Assembly: GCA_040220455.1 (NCBI GenBank)
Contig: JAVJUS010000061.1
Coordinates: forward strand, 1 to 41,455
Origin: JAVJUS01 sp040220455
GTDB lineage: Bacteria; Pseudomonadota; Alphaproteobacteria; DSM-16000; Inquilinaceae
Length of the DNA: 41,455 nt
Direction: 5' to 3'
Shown here: one piece after another, positions 34,173-41,455 of the stretch
How the letters are laid out: every line of letters starts with the position of its first letter
Position numbering within the stretch: the stretch's first letter is position 1
Position numbers and translations under genes: made by a program
The notes under the pieces: model-generated
The model's database searches: none
What the model saw: only the letters and a program-made list of their open reading frames with translations
What the model was told of the DNA's origin: nothing

Positions 34173-36251
34173 TCAGCGCCGGGCGCGCGACTGCCCCTTC
34201 TTCTTGCGCGGCGCGCTGCGCACCGCGGTCTTGCCGGAGGCCGGCTTGTCGCCCGACGACTTGCCCCCCGAGGGCTTGTCGGAGCCCGGATCGTCTCCCG
34301 TGGCGCCCTTCGCCTCGTCGGCGCCCGCCTCCGCCGCCGCGGGCTCGCCATCGGCCGCCGCCTCGGCGGCGTAGGCGCCGTCGGCGGCTTCATCGGCCGC
34401 GTCACGCGCCGGGTCGGAGGCCGCGGCACCGGCCGGAGCGGGCTTGGCGCCGCCTTCGGCCTTCTTCTTGCGCCGCTCGGCCGAGGGTGGCGCCTCGGAC
34501 GGCTTGTCGACCGTGCCGCCGCCGGGCTTGACGCCGTGGCGGCGCATGATGAGCCATTGCTGGGCGATCGACAGGGTGTTGTTCCACGCCCAGTAGATCA
34601 CGAGCCCCGCCGGGAACCGCGCCAGCAGGAAGGTGAACACGATCGGCAGCGCCATGAAGATCTTCTGCTGGATCGGGTCCGCCGGCGCCGGGTTCAGCTT
34701 CTGCTGCAGGAACATCGTCACGCCCATGATCAGCGGCCAGACGCCGATCATCAGCGGGTCGGGCGGCTGGAAGGGCAGCAGGCCGAACAGGTTGAAGATC
34801 GAGGTCGGGTCGGGCGCCGAGAGATCCTGGATCCAGCCGAAGAACGGCGTGTGCCGCATCTCGATGGTGACGAAGAGGACCTTGTAGAGCGCGAAGAACA
34901 CAGGGATCTGGATCAGGATGGGCAGACAGCCCGAAGCCGGGTTCACCTTCTCGCGCTTGTAGAGATCCATGATCTCCTGGTTCATGCGCTGGCGATCGTC
35001 GGTGTAGCGCTCGCGGATCTCCTGCATCTGCGGCTGGAGCGCCTTCATCTTCGACATGGCCTTGTAGGACTTGTTGGCCAGCGGGAAGAAGACGAGCTTG
35101 ATCGCCACCGTGAAGATCAGGATCGCGACGCCGAAGTTGCCGACGATCCCATTGATCCAGGCCAGCGCATAGAAGAACGGCTTGGTCATGAAGTAGAACC
35201 AGCCGAAATCGATCGCCAGGTCGAAATTCTCGATGCCGTAGGTCTCGGAATAGCGATCGATGAGCTGGACTTCCTTGGCGCCGGCGAAGAGCCGGTTGGT
35301 CGTCTCGATGGTGCCGCCCGGCTCCAGCACCTGCTGCTCGGAGCGGAAGGTCGAGAAGTACCGGTCCTCGTCGCCCTCCAGCCGGTGGGAGAAGCGGGCG
35401 TCGACCGTCGCCTGCTGGTCGGGGACCAGCGAGACCAGCCAGTACTTGTCGGTGAATCCCAGCCAGCCGCCGGTGCTGTCGCGCCGGATCTCCTCGTCGT
35501 CGCGCAGCGTCGAATAGCTGAACTCGTTCAGCGTCGTGTCGAAGACGCCGTAGGGCCCCTCGTGCAGGATGAAGAAGCCCAGCGTCTCCGGCGTGCCGAA
35601 GCGCAGCACCCGGCCGTAGGGGGCGAGCTGCACCGTCTCCCCGCCCTCGTTGATCACCCGATCGGTGATCGTGAACAGGTAGTCGCGGTCGACGGCGACC
35701 GTGCGCTCGAAGACCAGGCCCTGGCCGTTGTCCCAGGTCAGCGTGGCGGGGTTGTCCGGGCTCAGCACCTCGGCGTCGCTGCGCCAGCGTGTGTCGGGGC
35801 CCGGCACCGGAACGCCCTCCGCGGCCAGCCAGCCGAAATCGGCGAAATACGGGTTCGGCGCGCCGCGTGGCGAGAGCAGAACGATCTCGGGGCTGTCCGG
35901 ATCGACCGTCTCGCGGTAGTCGGCCAGCGTCAGATCGTCGAGCTGGGCGCCGACCAGCGAGAAGGAGCCGTGCAGCCGCGGCGTGTCGATGCGGATGCGC
36001 GGCGCTTCCTCCAGCACCGCGTCGCGCGAGCGGGCGCCGCCGAGCGTCGGCCCCCCCGTCAGATCGCGCGTTCCGGCATCGAGCCCGTCGCGCGCCACGC
36101 CCGTCGGCCCCGACGCCTCGCCGGCCTGCTGCGCCGCTTCCTGGCGCGCCTGCTCCTCGGCGATACGCGGTCCTTCGACGAAGAACTGCCAGCCGAGCAG
36201 GATCGCCACCGACAAGGCGATCGCGATGATGAGGTTCTTCTGGTCGGGCAT
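34173..36251 (-). CDS. yidC: Membrane protein insertase YidC
   Basis: The 692-residue product inserts proteins into the inner membrane. Helix 1 (7-23) is followed by the large periplasmic beta domain (to about 360) and the five-helix core with FGVAILIFTVAIKLVFFPL, the cytoplasmic hairpin MKALQPQMQEIRERYTDD and NPASGCLPILIQIPVFFALY. After the last helix and LIMRRHG (about 570) comes a tail of some 120 residues, Ala/Glu/Lys-rich, ending SAPRKKKGQSRARR. Long basic YidC tails bind ribosomes in some species. The ATG at 36251 follows GGGAG. Confidence 0.95.
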   Translation of the reverse strand: MPDQKNLIIAIALSVAILLGWQFFVEGPRIAEEQARQEAAQQAGEASGPTGVARDGLDAGTRDLTGGPTLGGARSRDAVLEEAPRIRIDTPRLHGSFSLVGAQLDDLTLADYRETVDPDSPEIVLLSPRGAPNPYFADFGWLAAEGVPVPGPDTRWRSDAEVLSPDNPATLTWDNGQGLVFERTVAVDRDYLFTITDRVINEGGETVQLAPYGRVLRFGTPETLGFFILHEGPYGVFDTTLNEFSYSTLRDDEEIRRDSTGGWLGFTDKYWLVSLVPDQQATVDARFSHRLEGDEDRYFSTFRSEQQVLEPGGTIETTNRLFAGAKEVQLIDRYSETYGIENFDLAIDFGWFYFMTKPFFYALAWINGIVGNFGVAILIFTVAIKLVFFPLANKSYKAMSKMKALQPQMQEIRERYTDDRQRMNQEIMDLYKREKVNPASGCLPILIQIPVFFALYKVLFVTIEMRHTPFFGWIQDLSAPDPTSIFNLFGLLPFQPPDPLMIGVWPLIMGVTMFLQQKLNPAPADPIQQKIFMALPIVFTFLLARFPAGLVIYWAWNNTLSIAQQWLIMRRHGVKPGGGTVDKPSEAPPSAERRKKKAEGGAKPAPAGAAASDPARDAADEAADGAYAAEAAADGEPAAAEAGADEAKGATGDDPGSDKPSGGKSSGDKPASGKTAVRSAPRKKKGQSRARR

Positions 36252-36432
36252 CGGGGTGGGCTCCCGGCTCGCGGCGCCGATACCCCGCATCGCCCGGCGG
36301 AGGGGCGGCGGCGGCGTCGCGGAGCGGTCAACGTGGTCGGTGGTCGGGCCTGGCGGTCGTCGTCATTCGGTCCTGCGGCATCCGGCGCGCGGGGCGCCGC
36401 GTGGGCTGTATAAGGGCAGAGGGGCGGTCGGC

Positions 36433-36711
36433 TCAACGGGTCTCGGTCGTTTCGCCCGACTTCCTCGCCGGCGTTTGTCGCCACGACCGCCCCTCGGGCA
36501 CCGGATCATAACCCGCGCCGCCCCAGGGATGGCAGCGGGCGAGCCGTCGCACGGCGAGCCAGCCGCCGCGCAACCCGCCATGGCGGCCGATCGCCTCGAG
36601 CGCGTATTCCGAGCAGGTCGGCCGGAACCGGCATCCATGCCCGAGGAACGGCGACAGCGTCCAGCGATAGGCGAATACCAGGGCCCGCAGGCCGTGGGCG
36701 AGCGGGCTCAC
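36433..36711 (-). CDS. yidD: Membrane protein insertion efficiency factor YidD
   Basis: The 92-residue product has the family signature FAYRWTLSPFLGHGCRFRPTCSEYALEAI with the conserved cysteines and HPWGGAGYDPVP. It is an amphipathic membrane-associated protein that assists YidC. The GTG start at 36711 overlaps the rnpA TGA (GTGA). No other start gives the conserved N-terminus. Confidence 0.93.
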   Translation of the reverse strand: MSPLAHGLRALVFAYRWTLSPFLGHGCRFRPTCSEYALEAIGRHGGLRGGWLAVRRLARCHPWGGAGYDPVPEGRSWRQTPARKSGETTETR

Positions 36712-37268
36712 CGCGCCGCTCCCAGCTTGTCGAGGCCGCGCGACAGATCATCCTCCAGAGAGGCGAAGTCGCGGGCGACCGTCCCCTGGCGGGCGATCAG
36801 AACCAGGTCGAAACCCGGCGCGGCGTGCGCCGGCAGGATGTCGGCGGCGGCGGCGCGCAGGCGGCGCTTGGCGCGGTTGCGGGTCACGGCGTTGCCGACC
36901 TTGCGGCTCGCGGTGAAGCCGACCCGGATTTCGCGGGCCGGCGCCTCGCCCTCGGGCCGGCGGCGCGCCTGCAGGACCAAGCCCGGCATCGCGCATTTGC
37001 GCCGCGCCCCCGCGACCGCCAGGAACTGCGGACGCGTCAGCAGCCGGCGCAGACGGACCGGCCGATCATCGGCCGCCCCGCGCTCGGGCTCGCTCAGGCG
37101 CTCAGGCGCTTGCGGCCGCGCCGACGTCGATCCGCCAGAATTCGCCGGCCGCCGACGGTCGCGCTGCGCGTCCGGAAGCCGTGGCGACGCTTGCGGACGA
37201 GCTTGCTCGGCTGATAGGTCCGTTTCACCGGAGGCTCCTGAAATCGGTATCGTTCTGTCTCGGGACAC
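36708..37268 (-). CDS. rnpA: RNase P protein component, with an N-terminal extension that contains rpmH in another frame
   Basis: Residues 71-186 form the RnpA domain: VRLRRLLTRPQFLAVA, RKCAMPGLVLQAR, VGFTASRKVGNAVTRNRAKRRLRAAA (RNR motif at 130-138). The protein binds the RNase P RNA for tRNA 5' maturation. Between rpmH's end (37094) and this domain the frame has no ATG, GTG or TTG. The only standard start is the GTG at 37268, 40 bases upstream of the rpmH start, and the frame is open throughout. That gives a 186-residue protein whose codons 14-59 overlap rpmH completely. A CTG start near the domain, or a sequence error, are the alternatives. The candidate promoter at 37303 would transcribe both starts. 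Confidence 0.75.
   Translation of the reverse strand: MSRDRTIPISGASGETDLSAEQARPQASPRLPDAQRDRRRPANSGGSTSARPQAPERLSEPERGAADDRPVRLRRLLTRPQFLAVAGARRKCAMPGLVLQARRRPEGEAPAREIRVGFTASRKVGNAVTRNRAKRRLRAAAADILPAHAAPGFDLVLIARQGTVARDFASLEDDLSRGLDKLGAAR
37094..37228 (-). CDS. rpmH: Ribosomal protein L34
   Basis: A 44-residue basic protein starting MKRTYQPSKLVRKRRHGFRT and ending RRRGRKRLSA is encoded, a full-length L34 of the large ribosomal subunit. The start is a GTG at 37228 with AGGAG six bases upstream. It lies wholly inside the extended rnpA frame, offset by one base. Order and spacing match the standard rpmH-rnpA pair. Confidence 0.95.
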   Translation of the reverse strand: MKRTYQPSKLVRKRRHGFRTRSATVGGRRILADRRRRGRKRLSA

Positions 37269-37302
37269 GGAGGTGGCTCGCCTCGTCCCTCGGAAACCCG
37301 GG

Positions 37303-37332
37303 CTTATAGGGGCCGGGCGGTACCGCTGTCAA
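37303..37332 (-). promoter_or_regulatory. Sigma-70 promoter of rpmH/rnpA
   Basis: Perfect -35 TTGACA (37327-37332), an 18-base spacer and TATAAG (37303-37308; five of six) give a start near 37296. The transcript includes both the GTG at 37268 (rnpA frame) and the GTG at 37228 (rpmH). Confidence 0.75.
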
Positions 37333-37526
37333 TCACGCCCCGCGGTTCGATCGCGGGCCGATGCCGGGTCCGTTCCGGCTTTCCGATACATGGGGCGCCG
37401 CCGTGGCTCACCCAATGGTGACTGGCCGGTGATGAGCGGCGTTGCTACCTCAATGACGGACGGGCCGGCGCCGTCGGGGGCGTCGGCGGTCGAGCCGGAG
37501 GGCGAGCCTTGGTGTCCGGAGAGCAC

Positions 37527-38270
37527 GTGAACGACAGCGACGCCACCCCGGACGCCGGCACCCCGCGAGGCGGGGCCGGGTGGAAGCGCTTCGCGCCGAT
37601 CCTGGCGATCGCCGCCGGGATCGCGCTGTTCTTCGCCCTCGGCCTGCAGCGCTACGTGTCCTTCGAGACCCTGGCCCGGCACAACGCCGCCCTGGCCGCT
37701 TTCGTCACCGACCACGCGGTCCTCGCCTCGGCGGCCTATATCCTGGCCTATGCCGCGGTCACCGCCTTCTCGGTGCCGGGCGGGGCGCTGCTGACCATCG
37801 CCGGCGGCTTCCTCTTCGGCATCGCCTGGGCGAGCCTGCTGGTCGTCGTCGGCGCGACGGCGGGCGCGACGGCGGTCTTCCTGGCCGCGCGCACGGCGCT
37901 GGGCGACAGCCTGCGCCGCCGCGCCGGGCCGTGGATGGCGCGCATGGAAGGCGGCTTCCGGCGCGACGCGGCGAACTACCTCCTGGTGCTGCGGCTGGTG
38001 CCGATCGTCCCGTTCTGGCTGGTCAACCTGGTCCCCGCCTTCTTCGGCGTGCCGCTGCGTACCTTCCTTTGGACCACGATCGTCGGCATCGTGCCGGGCA
38101 CCATCGTCTACGCCGCCGTCGGCAACGGGCTCGGCGAGACGCTGGCCATGGGCGAGCGCCCGGATCTCGGCATCATCTTCGAGCCGGCGATCCTGCTGCC
38201 GCTGATCGGTCTCGCGGTGCTCGCCCTCCTGCCGGTAGCCTATCGCCGGCTGCGCACCCCCCGGGCCTGA
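37527..38270 (+). CDS. TVP38/TMEM64 (DedA-like) membrane protein
   Basis: The 247-residue product has about six hydrophobic segments and the VTT/DedA-type motifs FSVPGGALLTIAGGFLFG and LRLVPIVPFWLVNLVPAFFGV. Family members are thought to act in lipid scrambling or membrane homeostasis; the substrate is unknown. I chose the GTG at 37527 because GGAGAG is upstream; a TTG at 37509 and a GTG at 37512 are also in frame. The next gene, a flavoprotein, begins 30 bases later. That pairing recurs in other bacteria. Confidence 0.87.
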   Translation: MNDSDATPDAGTPRGGAGWKRFAPILAIAAGIALFFALGLQRYVSFETLARHNAALAAFVTDHAVLASAAYILAYAAVTAFSVPGGALLTIAGGFLFGIAWASLLVVVGATAGATAVFLAARTALGDSLRRRAGPWMARMEGGFRRDAANYLLVLRLVPIVPFWLVNLVPAFFGVPLRTFLWTTIVGIVPGTIVYAAVGNGLGETLAMGERPDLGIIFEPAILLPLIGLAVLALLPVAYRRLRTPRA

Positions 38271-38300
38271 TCCCCGGGCCCGATCGACGGACACCGCGTG

Positions 38301-39731
38301 ATGAGCGAAACCATCGAGGCCGATATCTGCGTCATCGGCGCGGGCTCGGCGGGCCTCTCCGTCGCCGCGGGCGCCGCCCAGCTCGGCGCGGAAACGGTGC
38401 TGGTCGAGCGCGGCGCCATGGGCGGCGACTGCCTCAACCACGGCTGCGTGCCGTCGAAGGCCCTGATCGCCGCGGCCCGGGCGGCCGACGACATCCGCCA
38501 CGCCGGCCGGCTCGGGATCAACGGCCACGAGCCGGCGATCGACTTCGCCGCCGTCCACGCCCATGTCCACGGCGTCATCGACGCCATCGCGCCGATGGAT
38601 TCCGAGGCCCGGTTCACCGGGCTCGGCGTCCGGGTCCTGCGCGCCTCGGCCCGCTTCACCGGCCCGCGCGAGATCGCGGCCGGCGGAGCGGCCGTGCGCG
38701 CCCGGCGCTTCGTCGTGGCCACCGGCTCCTCGCCCGCGATCCCGCCGATTCCGGGTCTCGACACGGTGCCGTACCTGACCAACGAGACGGTGTTCGAGCG
38801 CGACACCCGGCCGGAGCACCTGATCGTCATCGGCGGCGGCCCGATCGGCGTCGAGCTGGCCCAGGCCCACCGGCGGCTGGGCGCCCGGGTCACGGTGGTC
38901 GAGCAGGACCGCATCCTGGCGCGCGACGACCCGGAGCTGGTCGACCATATCCGCCAGGCGCTCGTCGCCGACGGGGTGGACCTGCGCGAGGGAACCGGGA
39001 TCGCGGCCGTCTCCGGTACCGCCGACGGTAACGGCATCGTCGTCACGCTGGCCCGCGACGGGGTGGAGGAGACGGTGGCGGGCGACGCCCTGCTGGTGGC
39101 CGTCGGCCGGCGCGCCAATGTCGACGGGCTGGGGCTGGACACCGCCGGCATCGCCCACGATGGCAAGGGTATCCGGGTCGACGCCCGGCTGCGCACCTCC
39201 AACAAGCGGGTCTTCGCCATCGGCGACGTGGCCGGCGGGCCGCAATTCACCCATCTGGCCGGCTACCACGCCGGCGTGGTCGTCAAGAACGCGCTGTTCC
39301 GCATTCCCGCCAAGGTCGACCTGCGCGCCCTGCCCCGCGTCACCTTCGCCGACCCGGAGCTCGCCCAGGTCGGGCTGACCGAGGACGAGGCGCGCGCCCG
39401 CCACGGCGAGATCCGGGTGCTGCGCTGGGGCTTCCACGAGAACGACCGCGCTCAGGCCGAGCGGCGCACCGAGGGGCTGGTCAAGGCGATCTGCACGCCA
39501 CGCGGCCGGATTCTCGGCGCCGGCATCGTCGGCGCGCAGGCGGGCGAGTTGATCCAGCCCTGGATCCTCGCCATCGCGAAGAAGATCGGCATCGGCGCGC
39601 TCGCCACCATGATCGCGCCCTATCCGACCCGGGGCGAGGCGAGCAAGCGGGCCGCCGGCGCCTTCTACACCCCGTCCCTGTTCAGCCCCCGCACCCGCCG
39701 GCTGGTCGCCCTGCTCCGCCGCCTCGGGTAG
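38301..39731 (+). CDS. FAD-dependent pyridine nucleotide-disulfide oxidoreductase (mercuric reductase-like)
   Basis: The 476-residue product has the FAD motif VIGAGSAG (11-18), the redox disulfide GGDCLNHGCVPSKA (Cys44, Cys49), the NAD(P) motif VIGGGPIGVELA and the second FAD contact RVFAIGDVAGG. The dimerisation domain has YPTRGE where dihydrolipoyl dehydrogenase and glutathione reductase have HPT-x-x-E, so the catalytic His is replaced by Tyr. The N-terminal HMA domain and C-terminal Cys pair of true MerA are absent. It probably works with the TVP38 protein encoded just upstream. The ATG at 38301 is preceded by an in-frame GTG. Confidence 0.9.
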   Translation: MSETIEADICVIGAGSAGLSVAAGAAQLGAETVLVERGAMGGDCLNHGCVPSKALIAAARAADDIRHAGRLGINGHEPAIDFAAVHAHVHGVIDAIAPMDSEARFTGLGVRVLRASARFTGPREIAAGGAAVRARRFVVATGSSPAIPPIPGLDTVPYLTNETVFERDTRPEHLIVIGGGPIGVELAQAHRRLGARVTVVEQDRILARDDPELVDHIRQALVADGVDLREGTGIAAVSGTADGNGIVVTLARDGVEETVAGDALLVAVGRRANVDGLGLDTAGIAHDGKGIRVDARLRTSNKRVFAIGDVAGGPQFTHLAGYHAGVVVKNALFRIPAKVDLRALPRVTFADPELAQVGLTEDEARARHGEIRVLRWGFHENDRAQAERRTEGLVKAICTPRGRILGAGIVGAQAGELIQPWILAIAKKIGIGALATMIAPYPTRGEASKRAAGAFYTPSLFSPRTRRLVALLRRLG

Positions 39732-39804
39732 CGGCGAGCCGCCGGGGCGCGGTATAGGGAGGCGGGCCGTCACCACCGGACCGGCCCCTCCGGGATCGTC
39801 GCCC

Positions 39805-41193
39805 ATGTCCTTGCCGCCCATGCCTCTGCCGAGGTTCACGCGCAGCCTGTCGGCCCGCCTGCTGGTCCTGACGATCCTGTTCGTCATGCTGGCGGAAGTG
39901 CTGATCTTCACGCCGTCGATCGCGCGGTTCCGGGTGACCTGGCTGGAGGATCGGCTGGCGGCCGGGCATCTGGCGACCCTGTCGATCCTGGCGACGCCGG
40001 ACGGCATGGTCACCGAATCGCTGGAGCGCGAGCTGCTCTCCCATGTCGGCGCCTACAGCGTCGATCTGAGCCTGCCGGAGCGCGACGTCTACATGCTCGG
40101 CCGGTCGAGCCCGCCGATCGACAAGGAAGTCGACCTGGACGCGCGCGGGCCGCTCGGCCTGATCGTCGACGCCTACGAGACCCTGTTCATGACCCGCAAC
40201 CGGGTCCTGCACGTGACCGGCACCTCGCCGCGCGACGCGGACGCCCGGGTCGAGGTGGTGATCGACGAGGCACCGCTGTGCGCCGCCATGCTCGACTACG
40301 GCGGGCGCATCCTGGGGCTGTCCATCGTCATCTCGCTGATCACCGCGGGGCTCGTCTTCGTCGCCCTGCGCTGGCTCATGGTCCGGCCGATGAGCCGGCT
40401 GACCGAGAAGATGGTCGCCTTCCGCGAGGATCCGGAGAACGCCGAGGCGATCGTCACGCCGACCGGGCGCGGCGACGAGCTGGGCGTCGCCCAGCGCGAG
40501 CTCCACGACATGCAGACCGCCGTCCTGACGGCGCTCAAGCAGAAGACCCGTCTGGCCGCGCTCGGCACGGCGGTGACGAAGATCAACCACGACCTGCGCA
40601 ACATCCTGTCGACCGCCTCGCTGCTCTCCGAGCGCCTGGCGATGAGCGAGGATCCGGCGGTCCAGCGCACCACGCCGCGGCTGATCGAGGCGCTCGACCG
40701 GGCGGTCGACCTGTGCCAGCAGACCCTGACCTACACCAAGGAGCAGGGCGTGCCGCTGACGCGGTCGAAGCTCGGGCTCCACGAGCTCGTCGCGGCGGCG
40801 GAGGCCGATCTCGCCGGCCTGCGCGGGGAGGGCGCGCGCTGGATCAACGAGGTGCCCGAGCATCTGGTCGTCCAGGCGGACCGGGACCAGCTGCTGCGCG
40901 CGCTCGTCAATCTCGGCCGCAACGCCTTCGAGGCCGGGGCGGAGACGGTGCGCGTCACCGCCGAGCGCACGCCGACCGGCACCGTCTCCCTGACGATCGC
41001 CGACGACGGCCCGGGCCTGCCGCCCCGGGCGCGCGAGCACCTGTTCCAGCCCTTCGCCGCCTCGGCCCGCCCCGGCGGCACGGGGCTGGGCCTCGCCATC
41101 GCGCGGGAGATCCTGGCGGCCCATCGCGGCGATCTGCGGCTCGTCGACTCCACCGCCCACGGCACGACCTTTCGCCTCGAGCTGCCGCTGTGA
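39805..41193 (+). CDS. Sensor histidine kinase
   Basis: The 462-residue product has TM1 (18-38), a periplasmic sensor region of about 130 residues (39-167) without a recognisable domain, TM2 (168-190), a HAMP linker (190-245), a dimerisation helix with phospho-acceptor His262 in VTKINHDLRNIL, and an HATPase domain with LVNLGRNAFEAG, DDGPGLP and GTGLGLAIAREI. The H-box has NHDLRN in place of the more common SHELRT. No response regulator is encoded next to it in this window. The ATG at 39805 is chosen by the N-terminal membrane helix; its ribosome binding site is weak. Confidence 0.92.
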   Translation: MSLPPMPLPRFTRSLSARLLVLTILFVMLAEVLIFTPSIARFRVTWLEDRLAAGHLATLSILATPDGMVTESLERELLSHVGAYSVDLSLPERDVYMLGRSSPPIDKEVDLDARGPLGLIVDAYETLFMTRNRVLHVTGTSPRDADARVEVVIDEAPLCAAMLDYGGRILGLSIVISLITAGLVFVALRWLMVRPMSRLTEKMVAFREDPENAEAIVTPTGRGDELGVAQRELHDMQTAVLTALKQKTRLAALGTAVTKINHDLRNILSTASLLSERLAMSEDPAVQRTTPRLIEALDRAVDLCQQTLTYTKEQGVPLTRSKLGLHELVAAAEADLAGLRGEGARWINEVPEHLVVQADRDQLLRALVNLGRNAFEAGAETVRVTAERTPTGTVSLTIADDGPGLPPRAREHLFQPFAASARPGGTGLGLAIAREILAAHRGDLRLVDSTAHGTTFRLELPL

Positions 41194-41221
41194 GCGGGGG
41201 CCAGGGATGCCGAGCGATATC

Positions 41222-41320
41222 CCCTCTCCCGAAGGGAGAGGGAGGGGCCCACGACCGCAGGTCGTGGGAGGGTGAGGGGTTGCAGACGGCGGAACACCGC
41301 CCTGGCGCCTGCAACCCCTT
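41222..41320 (+). repeat. Interspersed repeat, family A, full copy in the opposite orientation
   Basis: This copy begins with a CCCTCTCCC/GGGAGAGGG palindrome, continues with an ACGACC/GGTCGT hairpin, then GAGGGGTTGCAGACGG and a GGGTTGCAG/CTGCAACCC hairpin. The same order occurs on the minus strand at 26291-26416. The rest of the window to 41455 shows no gene. Confidence 0.75.
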
Positions 41321-41455
41321 GTATCTAGCGAAAGGCGTCGAGTTGTGGTGCAAGCGAGATTGCGCGGGGACCGGTGCGCACCGGTCCCCGCGCACGGCGG
41401 TCGGCGCCCGCACCCCCTCTGGCCACAACCGTGGGTGAGTCCAGGGACCGCCGCC

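Noticed and set aside
33384..36413. Long plus-strand open frame (over 1000 codons) opposite yidC and engB
   Set aside because: It is antisense to two well-defined conserved genes; its product is Arg/Gly/Asp-rich without any domain, as expected for frame shadows in very GC-rich DNA.
36708..37094. A conventional short rnpA beginning just after rpmH
   Set aside because: The only ATG in the region (around 37060) is out of frame and reaches a stop after ten codons; the RnpA frame has no ATG, GTG or TTG there. A CTG start remains possible but is unsupported by a ribosome binding site.
37329..40013. Minus-strand open frame of nearly 900 codons opposite the TVP38 and flavoprotein genes
   Set aside because: Both plus-strand genes have full family motifs, while this frame encodes no recognisable domain.

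Overview
The window is about 41.5 kb of very GC-rich, densely coding chromosomal DNA. Gene families and gene order point to an alphaproteobacterium, probably from or near the Rhodospirillales. The evidence is the block rpmH-rnpA-yidD-yidC-engB-argB, the block PpiC-type isomerase-argJ-GNAT-mutT, the block comF-grxC-nitrilase next to an NDUFAF5-like methyltransferase, and a PotABCD-type polyamine transporter. No phage genes, transposases, CRISPR arrays or rRNA genes were seen. The taxonomic call is inferred; no marker alignment was possible.

Layout. 1-1350: the end of an unknown membrane protein with a polyproline stretch, a perfect FNR/FixK-type box, a DUF465 protein and a solitary tRNA-Ile(GAT). 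1541-6440: an unusual set made of a divergent D-Ala-D-Ala ligase-like ATP-grasp enzyme, a VanX-like D,D-dipeptidase, an alpha/beta hydrolase and a membrane-anchored MurF-like ligase, the last three with overlapping stop and start codons. 6773-13996: metG, a MarR regulator divergent from an AEC carrier, hisS, and a likely operon of a fluoroacetate-dehalogenase-like enzyme with LrgA and LrgB. 14098-17762: small metabolic genes (GFA, DUF1178, a methyltransferase, a Gfo/Idh/MocA oxidoreductase, ChaC). 17854-22661: a polyamine-type ABC transporter operon with a strong sigma-70 promoter. 22809-26077: nitrilase, grxC, comF and a divergent methyltransferase. 26454-29844: mutT, GNAT, argJ and a parvulin. 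30162-32126: recQ. 32362-37228: argB, engB, yidC, yidD, rnpA and rpmH. 37527-41193: a TVP38 membrane protein, a disulfide-oxidoreductase-like flavoprotein and an orphan histidine kinase.

Three points deserve most attention. First, rnpA has no usable start codon downstream of rpmH, so its reading frame appears to begin upstream of rpmH and contain that gene completely in another frame, an arrangement otherwise known from Thermus. Second, the Ddl/VanX/hydrolase/MurF-like set looks like a self-contained D,D-dipeptide conjugation and hydrolysis pathway outside the normal cell-wall cluster. Third, a predicted defluorinase, whose product would be glycolate, sits with LrgAB, relatives of the plastid glycolate/glycerate carrier.

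Several intergenic regions carry interspersed palindromic repeats that recur within the window (2798, 6501-6768, 14011-14078, 26291-26416, 32185-32285, 41222-41320).
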